From contig NZ_CP091430.1 in NCBI RefSeq assembly GCF_024734895.1, forward strand, positions 5,102,501-5,166,500: a stretch of DNA of 64,000 nt, read 5' to 3'. The notes below the pieces were generated by a model. It did no database searches. It had not been told where the DNA came from and saw only the letters and a program-made list of their open reading frames with translations. Source of the stretch: Paenibacillus spongiae. GTDB lineage: Bacteria; Bacillota; Bacilli; Paenibacillales; Paenibacillaceae. Made by a program: the position numbers and the translations under genes. This document shows, in pieces, positions 42,424-52,225 of this stretch; position 1 is the first letter of the stretch; every line of letters starts with the position of its first letter.

Positions 42424-43827
42424 TTACCATCCCAACAGCTTACGGGATACCAGCGTCTTCTTGTTCCACGCTTCGACCGCAGGGATAATGCCGTTCACGT
42501 CGCCATTACCGGTCCGGAACATATCGGTGAGCGCATTGTCTACCGTGGATAAGTACTCGGTAAAGTCAGGAACATTGGCCCCCGGAAGGTCACAGCACAT
42601 CTTGGTGGATATTTTGATCGCTTCGGTATTCTTGCCTTTCCACATCTCGACCTCGTCGATATACTTCTCCAGATCCGGATGCTCGACATACGTATTCGAA
42701 CCGTTCTCGATCATCCACTTTTGCGCTTCGAGCTCGAATTGGAAGCTGAGCCACTTGAACGCTTCTTCCTTATGCTTGGACGCTTTCAATATGCCGATCG
42801 GGCCAAGGATCTGCGTCGTGACTTGCTTCGATTTGCCCTTCGGCATCGGGAGAACATCCCATTCGAACTTGGCTTCCGTCTTCAAGCCCGGCAGCACCCA
42901 GTCCGCACCGAGCGTGAACAGCGCTTTGCCCGTCAAGAAGCTGTTGTTCAGGTCCCAGCCCATCTTTGCCGCTTCATCGGCAGTCGGAATGACATTCCAC
43001 TTGGTCGTCAATTCCATGATCCAGCGCATATCGTTCAATACGGCAGGCGTATGCGCCACGCTCTGCGTCAAATCGCCGTTCAGGAAGTATAGGTTCTCCG
43101 CACTGCCGTTGGCAACCGCCATCGCCCATTTGAACTGCTGCGAGAACAGAGCGTCATACGCGATCCCGTATTCCCCGGCTGCCGGATCCGTCGCTTTCTT
43201 CGCCATCTCCAACAAATCGTCATAGGTCCAATCGTTGGCCGGCATCTCCATGCCCTTTTTCTTCAACAAATCCTTGTTGACGATAATCCATTCGGCGATT
43301 TTGGAGAATGGAATCGCGAAACGCTCTTCACCGGTTTTGAATGCATCAAGAAACCCTGGGGATACTTTCGCTTCCTGGATCGTCTTGTCGACCTCGATGT
43401 ATGGCGTCAAGTCTTCCAGCAAGCCTTCGTTCGTCCATGTGCTCAAGCCTTGAATCCAGGTCAAGTCCGCCGAATCGCCGCTGGCCACCAATGCCGCCTG
43501 CTTCTCCATCATGGCATCGTCACCGCCTACGACGAGCGGTTCAATCGTAATCCATGGATATTTCTTGTGAAACAGATCGAATTCCTGCTGATACTGTCCG
43601 ACATACCACGTCAGCAGCTTCAAGGTAACCGGTTCTTTCTTCTCGTCCGGCACATCCTGCGGCGTATCGTTCGTCCCGTTATTCGTGGATGTATTACCGC
43701 TTTTCTCCGCTCCCCCCTGATTCTTCGTTTCGCTGCCGTTCGATTCATTCTTCGAGCAAGCGGACAGAGCAAGCGTGAATAAGAGCATAATGGCTAGAAC
43801 CGCTGATATATAACCTTTTCTCTTCAT
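42424..43827 (-). CDS. ABC transporter solute-binding lipoprotein
   Basis: 467 residues from ATG 43827, behind GGAGG. Lipobox LSAC with Cys24; Ser/Asn/Gly linker; family-1 sugar-binding fold (LFHKKYPWITIEPLVVGG, DSADLTWIQGLSTW). It is the last gene of the operon, 133 bases after the MalG-type permease, and should serve the MalF/MalG pair at 43961-45942. The long gap suggests a separate or boosted mRNA, as is common for binding proteins needed in excess. Ligand unknown but likely an amino-sugar oligosaccharide, given the operon. Confidence 0.92.
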   Translation of the reverse strand: MKRKGYISAVLAIMLLFTLALSACSKNESNGSETKNQGGAEKSGNTSTNNGTNDTPQDVPDEKKEPVTLKLLTWYVGQYQQEFDLFHKKYPWITIEPLVVGGDDAMMEKQAALVASGDSADLTWIQGLSTWTNEGLLEDLTPYIEVDKTIQEAKVSPGFLDAFKTGEERFAIPFSKIAEWIIVNKDLLKKKGMEMPANDWTYDDLLEMAKKATDPAAGEYGIAYDALFSQQFKWAMAVANGSAENLYFLNGDLTQSVAHTPAVLNDMRWIMELTTKWNVIPTADEAAKMGWDLNNSFLTGKALFTLGADWVLPGLKTEAKFEWDVLPMPKGKSKQVTTQILGPIGILKASKHKEEAFKWLSFQFELEAQKWMIENGSNTYVEHPDLEKYIDEVEMWKGKNTEAIKISTKMCCDLPGANVPDFTEYLSTVDNALTDMFRTGNGDVNGIIPAVEAWNKKTLVSRKLLGW

Positions 43828-43960
43828 CGGATAGACCTCCATCGAATAATTTCTCCCGTTCATTTAAGAAAGCCGTCGTGAAAGCTGCCGTGCGCCCCCT
43901 TGCCCGCTCACGCTAATGCGAAGACGGTCACCCCCTTTCATAACACGCACTTCCGCATCG

Positions 43961-44965
43961 TTATTCAACCAAGCCGGTCCGCTCAATCCCTTCCGTGAAC
44001 CAGCGCTGGGTAATCATGTACACGATTAACGGCGGCATGATGATGAGGAAAGCAGCAGCCATCTTCGGCCCTTCGGATATGGGATCCTTGCCGAAGCCCG
44101 CGTTAAAATTAATCGCCGTGTTTCCCATCAGCTCCTCCTGCATCAAATTCAGCCTCAGCGATAAGGGCAGGAAATCCTTGCCCAGAAACATCGACGGCTC
44201 GTAGTACATATTCCAGTACCAGATAAAAGAAAAGAGAAAGACAACCAGACATGCCGAACGCGCCAGAGGCAGCATGATGCGGAAGAACAACCGGAAGGAC
44301 GAAGCCCCGTCGATCTTGGCCGCTTCCTCCAGAGCCTTCGGCTGCGTGAGGAAGAACTGCCGGAAGATGATGATGAACAAGGCCCCCCGCAAGCCTTGCG
44401 CGAATATGGCAGGAATGAAGAAGACCAGCGGCGTATTCAGCCAGCCGAGCTTGCCGTAGATCGCATACAGCGGAATCATCGTAATCTGCGGCGGAATGAG
44501 AAACGTAACGATAATGAGAAAGAATGCGAGATTCCGACCCGGAAACTTAAGCCGTGCCAACGCATAGCCGGTAACGGCACAGGAGCAGACCTGCGCCACC
44601 GAGCAGACGAGCGCGATTGTCAGCGTGTTCGCAAACGCCTCCGGATAACGCAAGCCTCGCCAGGCATCGCTGAGATTCTGCCAGTTGACCGTACGCGGAA
44701 TCCATTGCACAACCGGATCGATCAAATCGCTGACCGTCTTCAGCATCGTCGATATCATATAAAATACGGGCTGCAAGTACAGAAATCCGATGACCGCCAG
44801 CAGCAGCAGAATGACGATCTTGGCGATCCAGCCGTCATTGACATGCTGGCCGACCAGCATTTTCCTCACTTGCTGCGCTTTGCGGCTGCCGAGAACATGC
44901 CCGGAGTCCTGCTTCAGCCGGCTAATGGCCTCATTGGCCCTTGCTGCTAATCCGTCGCCCTTCAC
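43961..44965 (-). CDS. carbohydrate ABC transporter permease, MalG type
   Basis: 334 residues. The GTG start at 44965 overlaps the upstream permease stop as GTGA and follows GGAGGGAG; the same frame stays open far upstream but that part is antisense-type reading of the next gene. Six membrane segments are expected; the EAA-loop motif is EEAAKIDGASSFRLFFRIMLPLARSA, where the ATPase docks. It pairs with the MalF-type protein at 44962. The EAA loop and C-terminal GIERTGLVE-type tail are normal. Part of importer 2 in the operon. Confidence 0.92.
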   Translation of the reverse strand: MKGDGLAARANEAISRLKQDSGHVLGSRKAQQVRKMLVGQHVNDGWIAKIVILLLLAVIGFLYLQPVFYMISTMLKTVSDLIDPVVQWIPRTVNWQNLSDAWRGLRYPEAFANTLTIALVCSVAQVCSCAVTGYALARLKFPGRNLAFFLIIVTFLIPPQITMIPLYAIYGKLGWLNTPLVFFIPAIFAQGLRGALFIIIFRQFFLTQPKALEEAAKIDGASSFRLFFRIMLPLARSACLVVFLFSFIWYWNMYYEPSMFLGKDFLPLSLRLNLMQEELMGNTAINFNAGFGKDPISEGPKMAAAFLIIMPPLIVYMITQRWFTEGIERTGLVE

Positions 44966-45942
44966 CGCATCTCCCTCCTTCCCTTGGCCGCCCGGTACGT
45001 AATCCAGAGAACGATGGCAAGCAGCGCGATGATGATGGCGAAATAAATCCATGCCAGGGCGCTTGCGTAACCGTAGCCGGTGGCCGGCTTGAACATATTG
45101 GCCCGGACATGATCCATTACCGGATTGAACGGAAAAGTGAACAGATCGACGATCGTAAACACCGCATTCAACCCGATAAACGGCACCATCGCGGGCAGCG
45201 TAATTTTCCAGAAGCTCTCCCACGGCGATGCCCCGTCGATCCGGACAGCTTCGTAGATGGTTCTCGGAATCGTCTGGAACCCGGCGATGAAGATCAGAAT
45301 CTGCACCCCGGAATACCACAGAATAATAACCGCCTTGCTCAATACGGCCAGCATCGGTTCGGCAATTCGCGGACCGACATTTTCCCTCACAAGCCCTTCC
45401 AGATTGTACTGCTCGATGAACGGGAGCTTGCCTGCGCCTTGGACGAACAGCTCCGTCAGCACCTGGCCGGTGGCGAATATGACCGGCAGGAAGAAGACCG
45501 CCCGCACCAATGTGCGCCCGGGAAACTTCTGGTTCAACAGCAGCGATACGAAGAACGAGAAGATCAGAATCAGTGGAATCATCAGCAGCATTTCTTGAAA
45601 ATAGGTAATGAGCTGGATTGAATAAATATTGTCTTCGACGAACGCTCTTCTGTAATTGTCGATGCCGACCCATTCGAACTTGAAGCCTTCCGGCGTAATG
45701 CGCACTTTGTTGAAGCTGTTGAATAGCGACCAGCCGACGGGAAACGCAACAAGCACCGCGAACCCGATCATCCATGGGAGCATAAACAAATATCCGACGC
45801 CATAATCTTTCCAGCGGTATAGAAAATAGCGTCTGCGGCGCTGCTTGTCGTCCATCCGGCTGCCGCCGCTAAGGGGCGAGGTCTCGGCCGAATGCATCGA
45901 TATGCCGCCAGACTTCACGACATTGCCTGAATCCGTGTTCAT
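44962..45942 (-). CDS. sugar ABC transporter permease, MalF type
   Basis: 326 residues. An N-terminal cytoplasmic stretch of about 45 residues with an RRRR patch, then six membrane segments. EAA loop: EAVRIDGASPWESFWKITLPAMVP. It is translationally coupled on both sides: its ATG overlaps the DUF5696 stop as ATGA and its stop overlaps the MalG start as GTGA. A G-rich AAGGGGG ribosome-binding site is used. With the protein at 43961 it forms importer 2, likely energised by the UgpC-type ATPase of this operon. Confidence 0.92.
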   Translation of the reverse strand: MNTDSGNVVKSGGISMHSAETSPLSGGSRMDDKQRRRRYFLYRWKDYGVGYLFMLPWMIGFAVLVAFPVGWSLFNSFNKVRITPEGFKFEWVGIDNYRRAFVEDNIYSIQLITYFQEMLLMIPLILIFSFFVSLLLNQKFPGRTLVRAVFFLPVIFATGQVLTELFVQGAGKLPFIEQYNLEGLVRENVGPRIAEPMLAVLSKAVIILWYSGVQILIFIAGFQTIPRTIYEAVRIDGASPWESFWKITLPAMVPFIGLNAVFTIVDLFTFPFNPVMDHVRANMFKPATGYGYASALAWIYFAIIIALLAIVLWITYRAAKGRREMR

Positions 45943-48212
45943 CTTGCCGCCCCCTTCGCCACATCGAACCGATTGGCTTTGTAATCCACCGTTACTTCCG
46001 TGCCATCCTCATATGTCGTAACAAAAACATAATCATTGAGCTTCCGATGACCGCGTATGCGCTGGTTGTAGACATGGGCCAACTGGTCGAATTTCTTGTA
46101 TTCCTCCGCCACCCGGTCTTTCCAGACTGCAAATTCGCTGCTATAGAGCTTGTTGTCATAGCTCGTGCCGATCAATCGGCGGCTCGGCGCGTCCGTCAGG
46201 ATGTAATAGGGAACCGCTCCATATTCGATCGCGCGCAGCAGCTCTTCATCGCTCATCTGGCGCAAATTGCCGGGTGCCGCCGTATACGCGACGGAGCCGT
46301 GGACGGCAATCGGGTAGAACGGCACCGTCTCGTCGATGATGACATCGTAGCTGGAGTTCGTCGGCAGTTCGATAATCAAATCGATGTTCCGCAGCGCATA
46401 ATCATTGCCTTGGACCGTACCGGCGAGCGGGAATCGTTCCTGCACGTACCCCAGAAACGATTGATACAGATGAGCGGTATCTTCCCGTTCTACCGCCTGC
46501 CCGCTGTTGTAATCGCGGAACACGGTTTTGCCGGGCCCATCGACCAGCAAGCCATCCGCGCCCAATGCCGCGAACCGGTCGACTGTATTCTTGGCGGCCC
46601 GTACGGAAGTCTGCGGATTAAGCATAAATTGCCCTTTCCGGTTAAAGACTACGGTACCGTCGACTCCTCGCATGCCTTCGGTCTTCGCGGAAACATCCGC
46701 TTGATCGGGGTGCATGACCGCGATGTTATCGGCAAACCACATCTCGCCTCCCTTGTCGTGCACCGCTTGGATCAGACGGGCGGCCCCGCTTTCTCCCCCG
46801 AGCTCCGCTTCGACCGGAAACCGGTTATCGGATTCGACATATCCGTCCTGCTGCCAGCCGTTATAGATGAGCCTCAGCTTCTGCACTCCGCTTGCAGCGA
46901 GCTCCTCCACCATCCCCTCTGCTTGCTTGAACGTTGTCATCGGCACGTAGCGCAGGCCGCCGGACGTATCCTTCGCGGCGCCCCCGAGGACGGCCAGCTG
47001 CAGCGGTACGTGCTCGACCGCTTCAAGCGGCTTGCCGAGCATGCCGGACTCTTCCAGATAGCTGCGGTACGCATGCGCCATCCCGGCGTAATTCGCCTCA
47101 TCGCCGGATAACAGTCGATATTCGACTCGGCGGTCGCGGTTGACTCTATCCTTCTGCATCGTGTTGATCGGCGCACCGAGACGGCTCACTCTCCGCGGGT
47201 ACTCCTCACGGTACACGAAGTTCGCGCTTACCGCGTGATAGCCCGACACAATACCCGCCGGCATCGCTTTGACCCATGTCGTATATTTGCCTTCCTTTAC
47301 AATGGCGGCGTAGGCATGATCCCCCCGCTTCAGACCGAACACCGGGTAACCGATCTGCTCGCGGGGAACCGACGGCGCCTTGGCATTGGCGATTTCGTCG
47401 CCGTAGATGGGATAATCATACCGGACGCCGCCCGCAAGCCGTTTCTTATCGAAGCGGATCAAGCCTCCCGGACCGTCCGGCACGAACATGTAGCCCTCGT
47501 CCTCCGCTGCGGATACGGCTCCGAAGAACGGCAGCACATTGAGCGCCAACAGCCGGTTCTCTCCTTGTTCTTCAATGCCCTGGGTTGGAATGCTTACTTC
47601 AAGTCCGCTGTCCGTCAGCTCGTATTGAATAACGAAGGAAAGCTGCAGCTCCGGATAGGCATATGACGCCTGAAGCCCCTTATTGAACGTGTCGTAGCGA
47701 ATGCCCGGCTTTGGCTCAAGCGCGTTTGTCATACTGCGCTGCGTATTCCCCGTCGTGACGTATTCCAGAATAAAGGGCGATTGCAGGTTCGACAGCTGCA
47801 GACCCTTCACCGTTTCTGTCTCCAGCTGGTCTGCAGGCGGATTGCTCCGCCACAAATACCCGCTGCTGCGGTCGCGCACGGCGATTTGACCCGTGCCCGG
47901 CTCGACCAGCAGCGTGAACTTCCCATTGTCGGCCGCTTCGGCGAAGCCCAGCGCATCCGCGGGGCCCGGACTCCAGGCCGCATCCTGATAAACCGGGAAG
48001 AAGGTCCGCTCCGGCATCTGAATCTCCATCTCCGATAGGGCGGGTAACGACGGCCGGCTCGCAACAGCAATCGCCGTGACGATCAATACAGCGGCACACA
48101 CGCCTGCTGCCAGCACGATGATCCTGCCCCGCTTGCCCTGCGGCCACAGCCGGCCGGTCCTGCTGTGCCGCCCTGCGCCAGCAGATCCTTGCGGCAATTC
48201 TACTTTGGGCAC
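45939..48212 (-). CDS. DUF5696 domain-containing protein
   Basis: 757 residues. One N-terminal membrane segment (IIVLAAGVCAAVLIVTAIAVA, about 31-51) with the rest outside. An all-beta front half (EPGTGQIAVRDRSSGYLWRSNPP) is followed by a TIM-barrel-like half with LRLIYNGWQQDGY, FADNIAVM, FNRKGQFMLNP and GADGLLVDGPGKTVFRDYNSG. I recognise the DUF5696 family, found in Paenibacillus next to ABC sugar importers; its activity is not established to my knowledge. The shape resembles a retaining alpha-glycosidase; that is inference. GTG start with GGGAGGTGA 8 bases ahead. Coupled to the genes on both sides. Confidence 0.85.
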   Translation of the reverse strand: MPKVELPQGSAGAGRHSRTGRLWPQGKRGRIIVLAAGVCAAVLIVTAIAVASRPSLPALSEMEIQMPERTFFPVYQDAAWSPGPADALGFAEAADNGKFTLLVEPGTGQIAVRDRSSGYLWRSNPPADQLETETVKGLQLSNLQSPFILEYVTTGNTQRSMTNALEPKPGIRYDTFNKGLQASYAYPELQLSFVIQYELTDSGLEVSIPTQGIEEQGENRLLALNVLPFFGAVSAAEDEGYMFVPDGPGGLIRFDKKRLAGGVRYDYPIYGDEIANAKAPSVPREQIGYPVFGLKRGDHAYAAIVKEGKYTTWVKAMPAGIVSGYHAVSANFVYREEYPRRVSRLGAPINTMQKDRVNRDRRVEYRLLSGDEANYAGMAHAYRSYLEESGMLGKPLEAVEHVPLQLAVLGGAAKDTSGGLRYVPMTTFKQAEGMVEELAASGVQKLRLIYNGWQQDGYVESDNRFPVEAELGGESGAARLIQAVHDKGGEMWFADNIAVMHPDQADVSAKTEGMRGVDGTVVFNRKGQFMLNPQTSVRAAKNTVDRFAALGADGLLVDGPGKTVFRDYNSGQAVEREDTAHLYQSFLGYVQERFPLAGTVQGNDYALRNIDLIIELPTNSSYDVIIDETVPFYPIAVHGSVAYTAAPGNLRQMSDEELLRAIEYGAVPYYILTDAPSRRLIGTSYDNKLYSSEFAVWKDRVAEEYKKFDQLAHVYNQRIRGHRKLNDYVFVTTYEDGTEVTVDYKANRFDVAKGAAR

Positions 48213-48214
48213 CT

Positions 48215-50254
48215 TTAGGTCACCTCCCGGAAAATCTGGTACGCGAAGTCGAACAGGTTGTAGCCGAGCCCCGCGATGATGACGATGAAAATCCAGATGA
48301 CCGCAATGGTAAATATGGTAATCAGCACATTCTTCACCGTTTCCAGAAAATCGAAGTTATGAATGACCTGCGTCATGATGAAGAACATCGCCATCATCCA
48401 TATCCAGTAGATTTGTTCGATGGAATCCACGAGAATCCGCTCTTCCAGAACGACGATATGAGAGAACAGGATGACGGGTATCATAAGCACGATGTAGGGC
48501 ACAAGCGCGAATGCGCTCGCCTGAAGCACCTCGCGCAGCCGCCCTTCTCCGCCCTTCACGGCGCTGACCAGATAGTTCGCTGCGATCCAGGTCGCCCAAG
48601 GCGCAAACAGCGTCGCCATCGACATCGCCAGGTTCACCCGGCTGAGATCATAGGGATGGAAGATAAAGCCCATTCCATAGACTGAGATCAGTCTGATTCC
48701 GCCGGCAAGCACGACAATAAGAGCCAGAACGACCCAAGAGATCTTCCGTTCCTTCAATCGGTAGAAGCCTTCGTACGGATGGAACATGGTATAGATCGCA
48801 TCCCTCAATTCTCGCCCGTACCGGACCGTAAGCGGCGGCCATGACCGGCCCTGCGCGTATACGGCCATCCTGCGCTGCAGCAGCCGTCCGCCCCATAATG
48901 CCAGCGCCAACACGACCACGGCGTATAGAAAGTACTGCTTGATCCAGGCGAAACGCAGGCTCCAGAATGCTTCGGAATAACCAGCCGCATTATAGGCGTC
49001 TTCGAATTGAGCCATCGCTGTCTCATATTGTTTGTCATGCAGCGATATCTTGCCAAGACCTTCAAAGGTCAGGTTAATCATTCCGTTCTGCTTGGCGACC
49101 TCTTCCCAATAAGGCTTGCTTTCCGCATAACGGCCTTCGTAATAGAGCTTCGCCGCCGTGAGGAACGCTTCGCCGAATGCGGTACGCTTGAATACTTGGA
49201 TCGTATTCGCTGCGCTGTCCGCTACCCACAGCTTATTGTCGCCGCTGACCGCCAGCGAGGACGGATAGCTGAGAATGCCGAGCTGATGGACCGTTTTATC
49301 CGTATCGCCGAAATAGAACAGCACGCTTCCCTGCGGATCGTAGATCGATATTTCCCCGTGCTCGCGATTAACGCCATACAGAAAGTTATTCCGGTCGACT
49401 GCGGCATCCGAGAGCTGAAACTCGTTAAACCTCTTGTTCTGAAACGCATCCGTCCCGCCGGCATTCAGCCTCTTTAATTGTCCGTCGCTTAAGCCGGAGC
49501 TTGCCGTCACAAGAAAGCCGTCGCCCGTAAGCGCCACATTCTCAATGGAACCCGGCCGCTTGGCGATTTCCTTGCTCAGCTGATTCTTGTTCAATACGGC
49601 CCGCTTCATACGGTCAAGCCACGAGAGCTGCGTCTTGTTCGCCCCGAAGAAGCCCGTGAACTTACCGTTCTCGTCTAACCGCATCAGCCCTTGATAGGAA
49701 TCCTTCACGACGATGTACATGACGCCACGGATATCTACAATAATCTTGCTCGGAACGAAGAAGTATTCCTGCGGTATAAGCGGCGATTCCGGCTTGCCGT
49801 AAGCCCGCTCGAACCTGCCGTCTTTGTCGAATACCGCGATCCGGTTATTCCCGGTATCCGCCACATAGACCGTATCGTCTTTCGTCACGAATACCCCAAG
49901 CGGCTGGTTCAACCTGCCATCTCCGTCGGCATCCCCGATTTCGCGCACAAACTTGCCTTCCCCATCCAGCTCGACGATCCGGTTGTTGCCCGTATCGGCC
50001 ACGTACACGCGGTTGTTCTCCGTTATGTACAGATCGCTTGGCGCGGACAAGGGGATCTCGAAGCCGTCCCAGCCGATGATGGTATCCGGGACATACAACG
50101 GCTGCGTCGTAATCATCCGCCCTGTCTGCTGATCGTTAAACCAGGTGTTATACGGCAATTTGGCTGATGCGGCGCCCGGAAAGAACAAGCCAAGGATGCC
50201 GATCAGCAGCAGCGCGATGGGGAACGGACGATTATACCGGTATCTTAGCCTCAT
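48215..50254 (-). CDS. NHL-repeat/TPR-like/YIP1 membrane protein
   Basis: 679 residues. A signal peptide is followed by an extracellular six-bladed NHL propeller: VYVADTGNNRIVELDGEGKFV, then VYVADTGNNRIAVFDKDGRF and LWVADSAANTIQVFK. A short TPR-like helical stretch (YYEGRYAESKPYWEEVA, LHDKQYETAMAQFEDAYNAA) comes next, then a membrane segment and a YIP1-type bundle of about five membrane segments (IYTMFHPYEGFYRLKERK opens it). ATG 50254 follows GGGGGGAAGAG. It lies between the permease pair and the DUF5696 gene, spaced 2 bases from the latter. Function unknown; a surface scaffold for the importers is inference. Confidence 0.85.
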   Translation of the reverse strand: MRLRYRYNRPFPIALLLIGILGLFFPGAASAKLPYNTWFNDQQTGRMITTQPLYVPDTIIGWDGFEIPLSAPSDLYITENNRVYVADTGNNRIVELDGEGKFVREIGDADGDGRLNQPLGVFVTKDDTVYVADTGNNRIAVFDKDGRFERAYGKPESPLIPQEYFFVPSKIIVDIRGVMYIVVKDSYQGLMRLDENGKFTGFFGANKTQLSWLDRMKRAVLNKNQLSKEIAKRPGSIENVALTGDGFLVTASSGLSDGQLKRLNAGGTDAFQNKRFNEFQLSDAAVDRNNFLYGVNREHGEISIYDPQGSVLFYFGDTDKTVHQLGILSYPSSLAVSGDNKLWVADSAANTIQVFKRTAFGEAFLTAAKLYYEGRYAESKPYWEEVAKQNGMINLTFEGLGKISLHDKQYETAMAQFEDAYNAAGYSEAFWSLRFAWIKQYFLYAVVVLALALWGGRLLQRRMAVYAQGRSWPPLTVRYGRELRDAIYTMFHPYEGFYRLKERKISWVVLALIVVLAGGIRLISVYGMGFIFHPYDLSRVNLAMSMATLFAPWATWIAANYLVSAVKGGEGRLREVLQASAFALVPYIVLMIPVILFSHIVVLEERILVDSIEQIYWIWMMAMFFIMTQVIHNFDFLETVKNVLITIFTIAVIWIFIVIIAGLGYNLFDFAYQIFREVT

Positions 50255-50273
50255 CCTCTCTCTTCCCCCCACG

Positions 50274-51206
50274 TTATTTCACACCCGAATGCAGCATCGT
50301 TTGGATCATCTTCCGCTGGAACAGCAGGAACATGACCAGGTTCGGGATAAACATCAGCAGCGCGCATGCAGCCGCAATGCTTTGTCCGGCCACGCTGTTC
50401 TGCAGATTGGCCGTCAAACTCGACACGTAATACGCAAGGGTCTTCATCGTTTCCTTCTGCGTATACAAGGAAGAGCCTTCGATATCCAGGTACACCGCCT
50501 GGAACGTAATGATGGAAATCGTCGCAACCGCCGGTGCGATAAGTGGAATAATGATGCGGGTGAAGATGAACATATCCCCTGCACCGTCCAGCTTGGCTGC
50601 TTCAATCAGCGCGTCGGGAACCTGGTCAATGAACTGCTTCATGAGAAACACCGCCACAGGCGACGCGATAAAAGGCAGGATATGGGCAAAATACGTGTTC
50701 GTCATGCCGAGCCCGCTGACAATAATGTAGCGCGGAATCGAAACCGTCTCCGGTGCGAACATGAGCGAAATCATGATCAGTGACATGACAAGCGTCTTGA
50801 AATGAAACCGATGCTTGGCAAGCACATAGCCGGCCATCGTACTCGCAAGAATGACACTGACGAGCGTGAGCGCCACAACGATGACGCTGTTGAACAAATA
50901 TCTTGTGAACGGCACGACGCCCGCTGCCGAATGAAGAAACAGCCGTTCGAAATTGCGCATCGTCGGTGCCTTAACCCAAATCGTGGGCGGAAACAGAAAC
51001 AGCTCGTTGAGCGGTTTGAACGCATTATTAAATAGAAAGATGATCGGCAGCAGCATGAACAATCCAATGCCGGTAAGAAACACGATGAGCGTAACCTGAA
51101 ACCAAGAGACCTGCTTGCGCAAGCGCCGTAACCGGCCCGTCAGACGCTTGGGGTACGGGAGAGCCTCAACGGTTGTGCCGATACGTTCTGATGCAAGGTT
51201 TCCCAT
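50274..51206 (-). CDS. carbohydrate ABC transporter permease, MalG type
   Basis: 310 residues from ATG 51206, behind GAGGGGGAG. Six membrane segments; EAA loop IEAAKLDGAGDMFIFTRIIIPLIAPA. It follows the MalF-type gene with a 2-base gap. C terminus MLHSGVK is typical of MalG/AraQ-type permeases. It forms importer 1 with the protein at 51209 and the membrane-anchored binding protein at 52222. Confidence 0.92.
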   Translation of the reverse strand: MGNLASERIGTTVEALPYPKRLTGRLRRLRKQVSWFQVTLIVFLTGIGLFMLLPIIFLFNNAFKPLNELFLFPPTIWVKAPTMRNFERLFLHSAAGVVPFTRYLFNSVIVVALTLVSVILASTMAGYVLAKHRFHFKTLVMSLIMISLMFAPETVSIPRYIIVSGLGMTNTYFAHILPFIASPVAVFLMKQFIDQVPDALIEAAKLDGAGDMFIFTRIIIPLIAPAVATISIITFQAVYLDIEGSSLYTQKETMKTLAYYVSSLTANLQNSVAGQSIAAACALLMFIPNLVMFLLFQRKMIQTMLHSGVK

Positions 51207-51208
51207 TG

Positions 51209-52225
51209 TCACTCCCCCTCTTTCACCGCAAACAGCCGGTAACAGAATCGCATGATCAAGAACGAGATAAGCAGCAGGACGACGGAAACAGCCGAGGCGT
51301 AGCCCCATTCATATCGCAGGAACGCGTAGTCGTCGATATGGTTCGTCATGAGATGTCCGGAATAGCCGGGGGTAATCTGCAGTCCCGTAAGCTGTGTAGA
51401 GATGGACCCGGCCTTGAGCGTGCCGACGATCGCCATGACGGCGCTGAACAGCATCTGCGGCTTCATGGACGGAACCGTAATGTAGTACACTTCCTGGAGC
51501 CTGTTCTTAATGCCGTCGATTCGTCCGGCTTCATATAACTCGGTGTTAACCGTCTGCAGTCCGCCAAGCATGGCGAGGAAGCCGACCCCCATGCTCGACC
51601 ACAGCGTCACGACGATCATAATGGTCATTAAATATTTGGGATCCTGCAGCCACAGCTGCGGCGATTCAATCATGCCGAACTTTAACAGAATATTGTTCAA
51701 ATATCCGACCCTGTCTCCGCTGAATGCAGCGATCCATATGACGGACAGAGCAACGCCGCCCGCCATGGACGGGGCATACAAGGCCAGCGTGAAATAATCG
51801 CGCAGCCCCTTCGGCAGCTGGTGGATCAGCCATGCGAATATAAAGGAAAGAATATATCCGCCCGGACCGACGATAATCGCGAATTTGAACGTATTCGGCA
51901 GCGTGTATTTCATGAAGATAATATCCTGCGTTAATAGCGCAATGAAGTTGTTCACCCCGATAAACTTCGGGAAGGCGAAGCCGTTAAACGACGTTACGCT
52001 CAGCAGAGCGGCCATGAACACCGGAATGAGAATAAAGCATGAGAATGCAAGCATGAAAGGGGCCAGAAAGAGATATGACATCCGGTCCCGCCAGCACTCC
52101 CGGAAGAACTGCCGCAATCTTCGCAGCGCCCGGGGAGCGGCCGGTTCGCCAGGTGCCGGACGCATCGCGATGCCGCCGGGAACGGCTCCCCCTTCGGCAG
52201 TAAGCTCCGTATTTAATTGCTTCAT
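51209..52225 (-). CDS. sugar ABC transporter permease, MalF type
   Basis: 338 residues. A long Pro/Ala-rich N-terminal tail of about 45 residues, then six membrane segments. The EAA loop is YEAGRIDGIKNRLQEVYYITVPSMKP. The ATG overlaps the upstream binding-protein stop as ATGA; GAGGGGAG lies 6 bases ahead. It lacks the long periplasmic loop of E. coli MalF. Partner of the MalG-type protein at 50274. Confidence 0.92.
   Translation of the reverse strand: MKQLNTELTAEGGAVPGGIAMRPAPGEPAAPRALRRLRQFFRECWRDRMSYLFLAPFMLAFSCFILIPVFMAALLSVTSFNGFAFPKFIGVNNFIALLTQDIIFMKYTLPNTFKFAIIVGPGGYILSFIFAWLIHQLPKGLRDYFTLALYAPSMAGGVALSVIWIAAFSGDRVGYLNNILLKFGMIESPQLWLQDPKYLMTIMIVVTLWSSMGVGFLAMLGGLQTVNTELYEAGRIDGIKNRLQEVYYITVPSMKPQMLFSAVMAIVGTLKAGSISTQLTGLQITPGYSGHLMTNHIDDYAFLRYEWGYASAVSVVLLLISFLIMRFCYRLFAVKEGE

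Noticed and set aside
43961-45775. 604-residue protein read through both permease genes
   Set aside because: The first 270 residues are an Arg-rich reading of the other permease gene in a shifted frame; a GTG with a ribosome-binding site at 44965 starts the true protein.
46047-47111. 354-residue plus-strand frame
   Set aside because: Antisense to the DUF5696 gene, with composition typical of a shadow frame.
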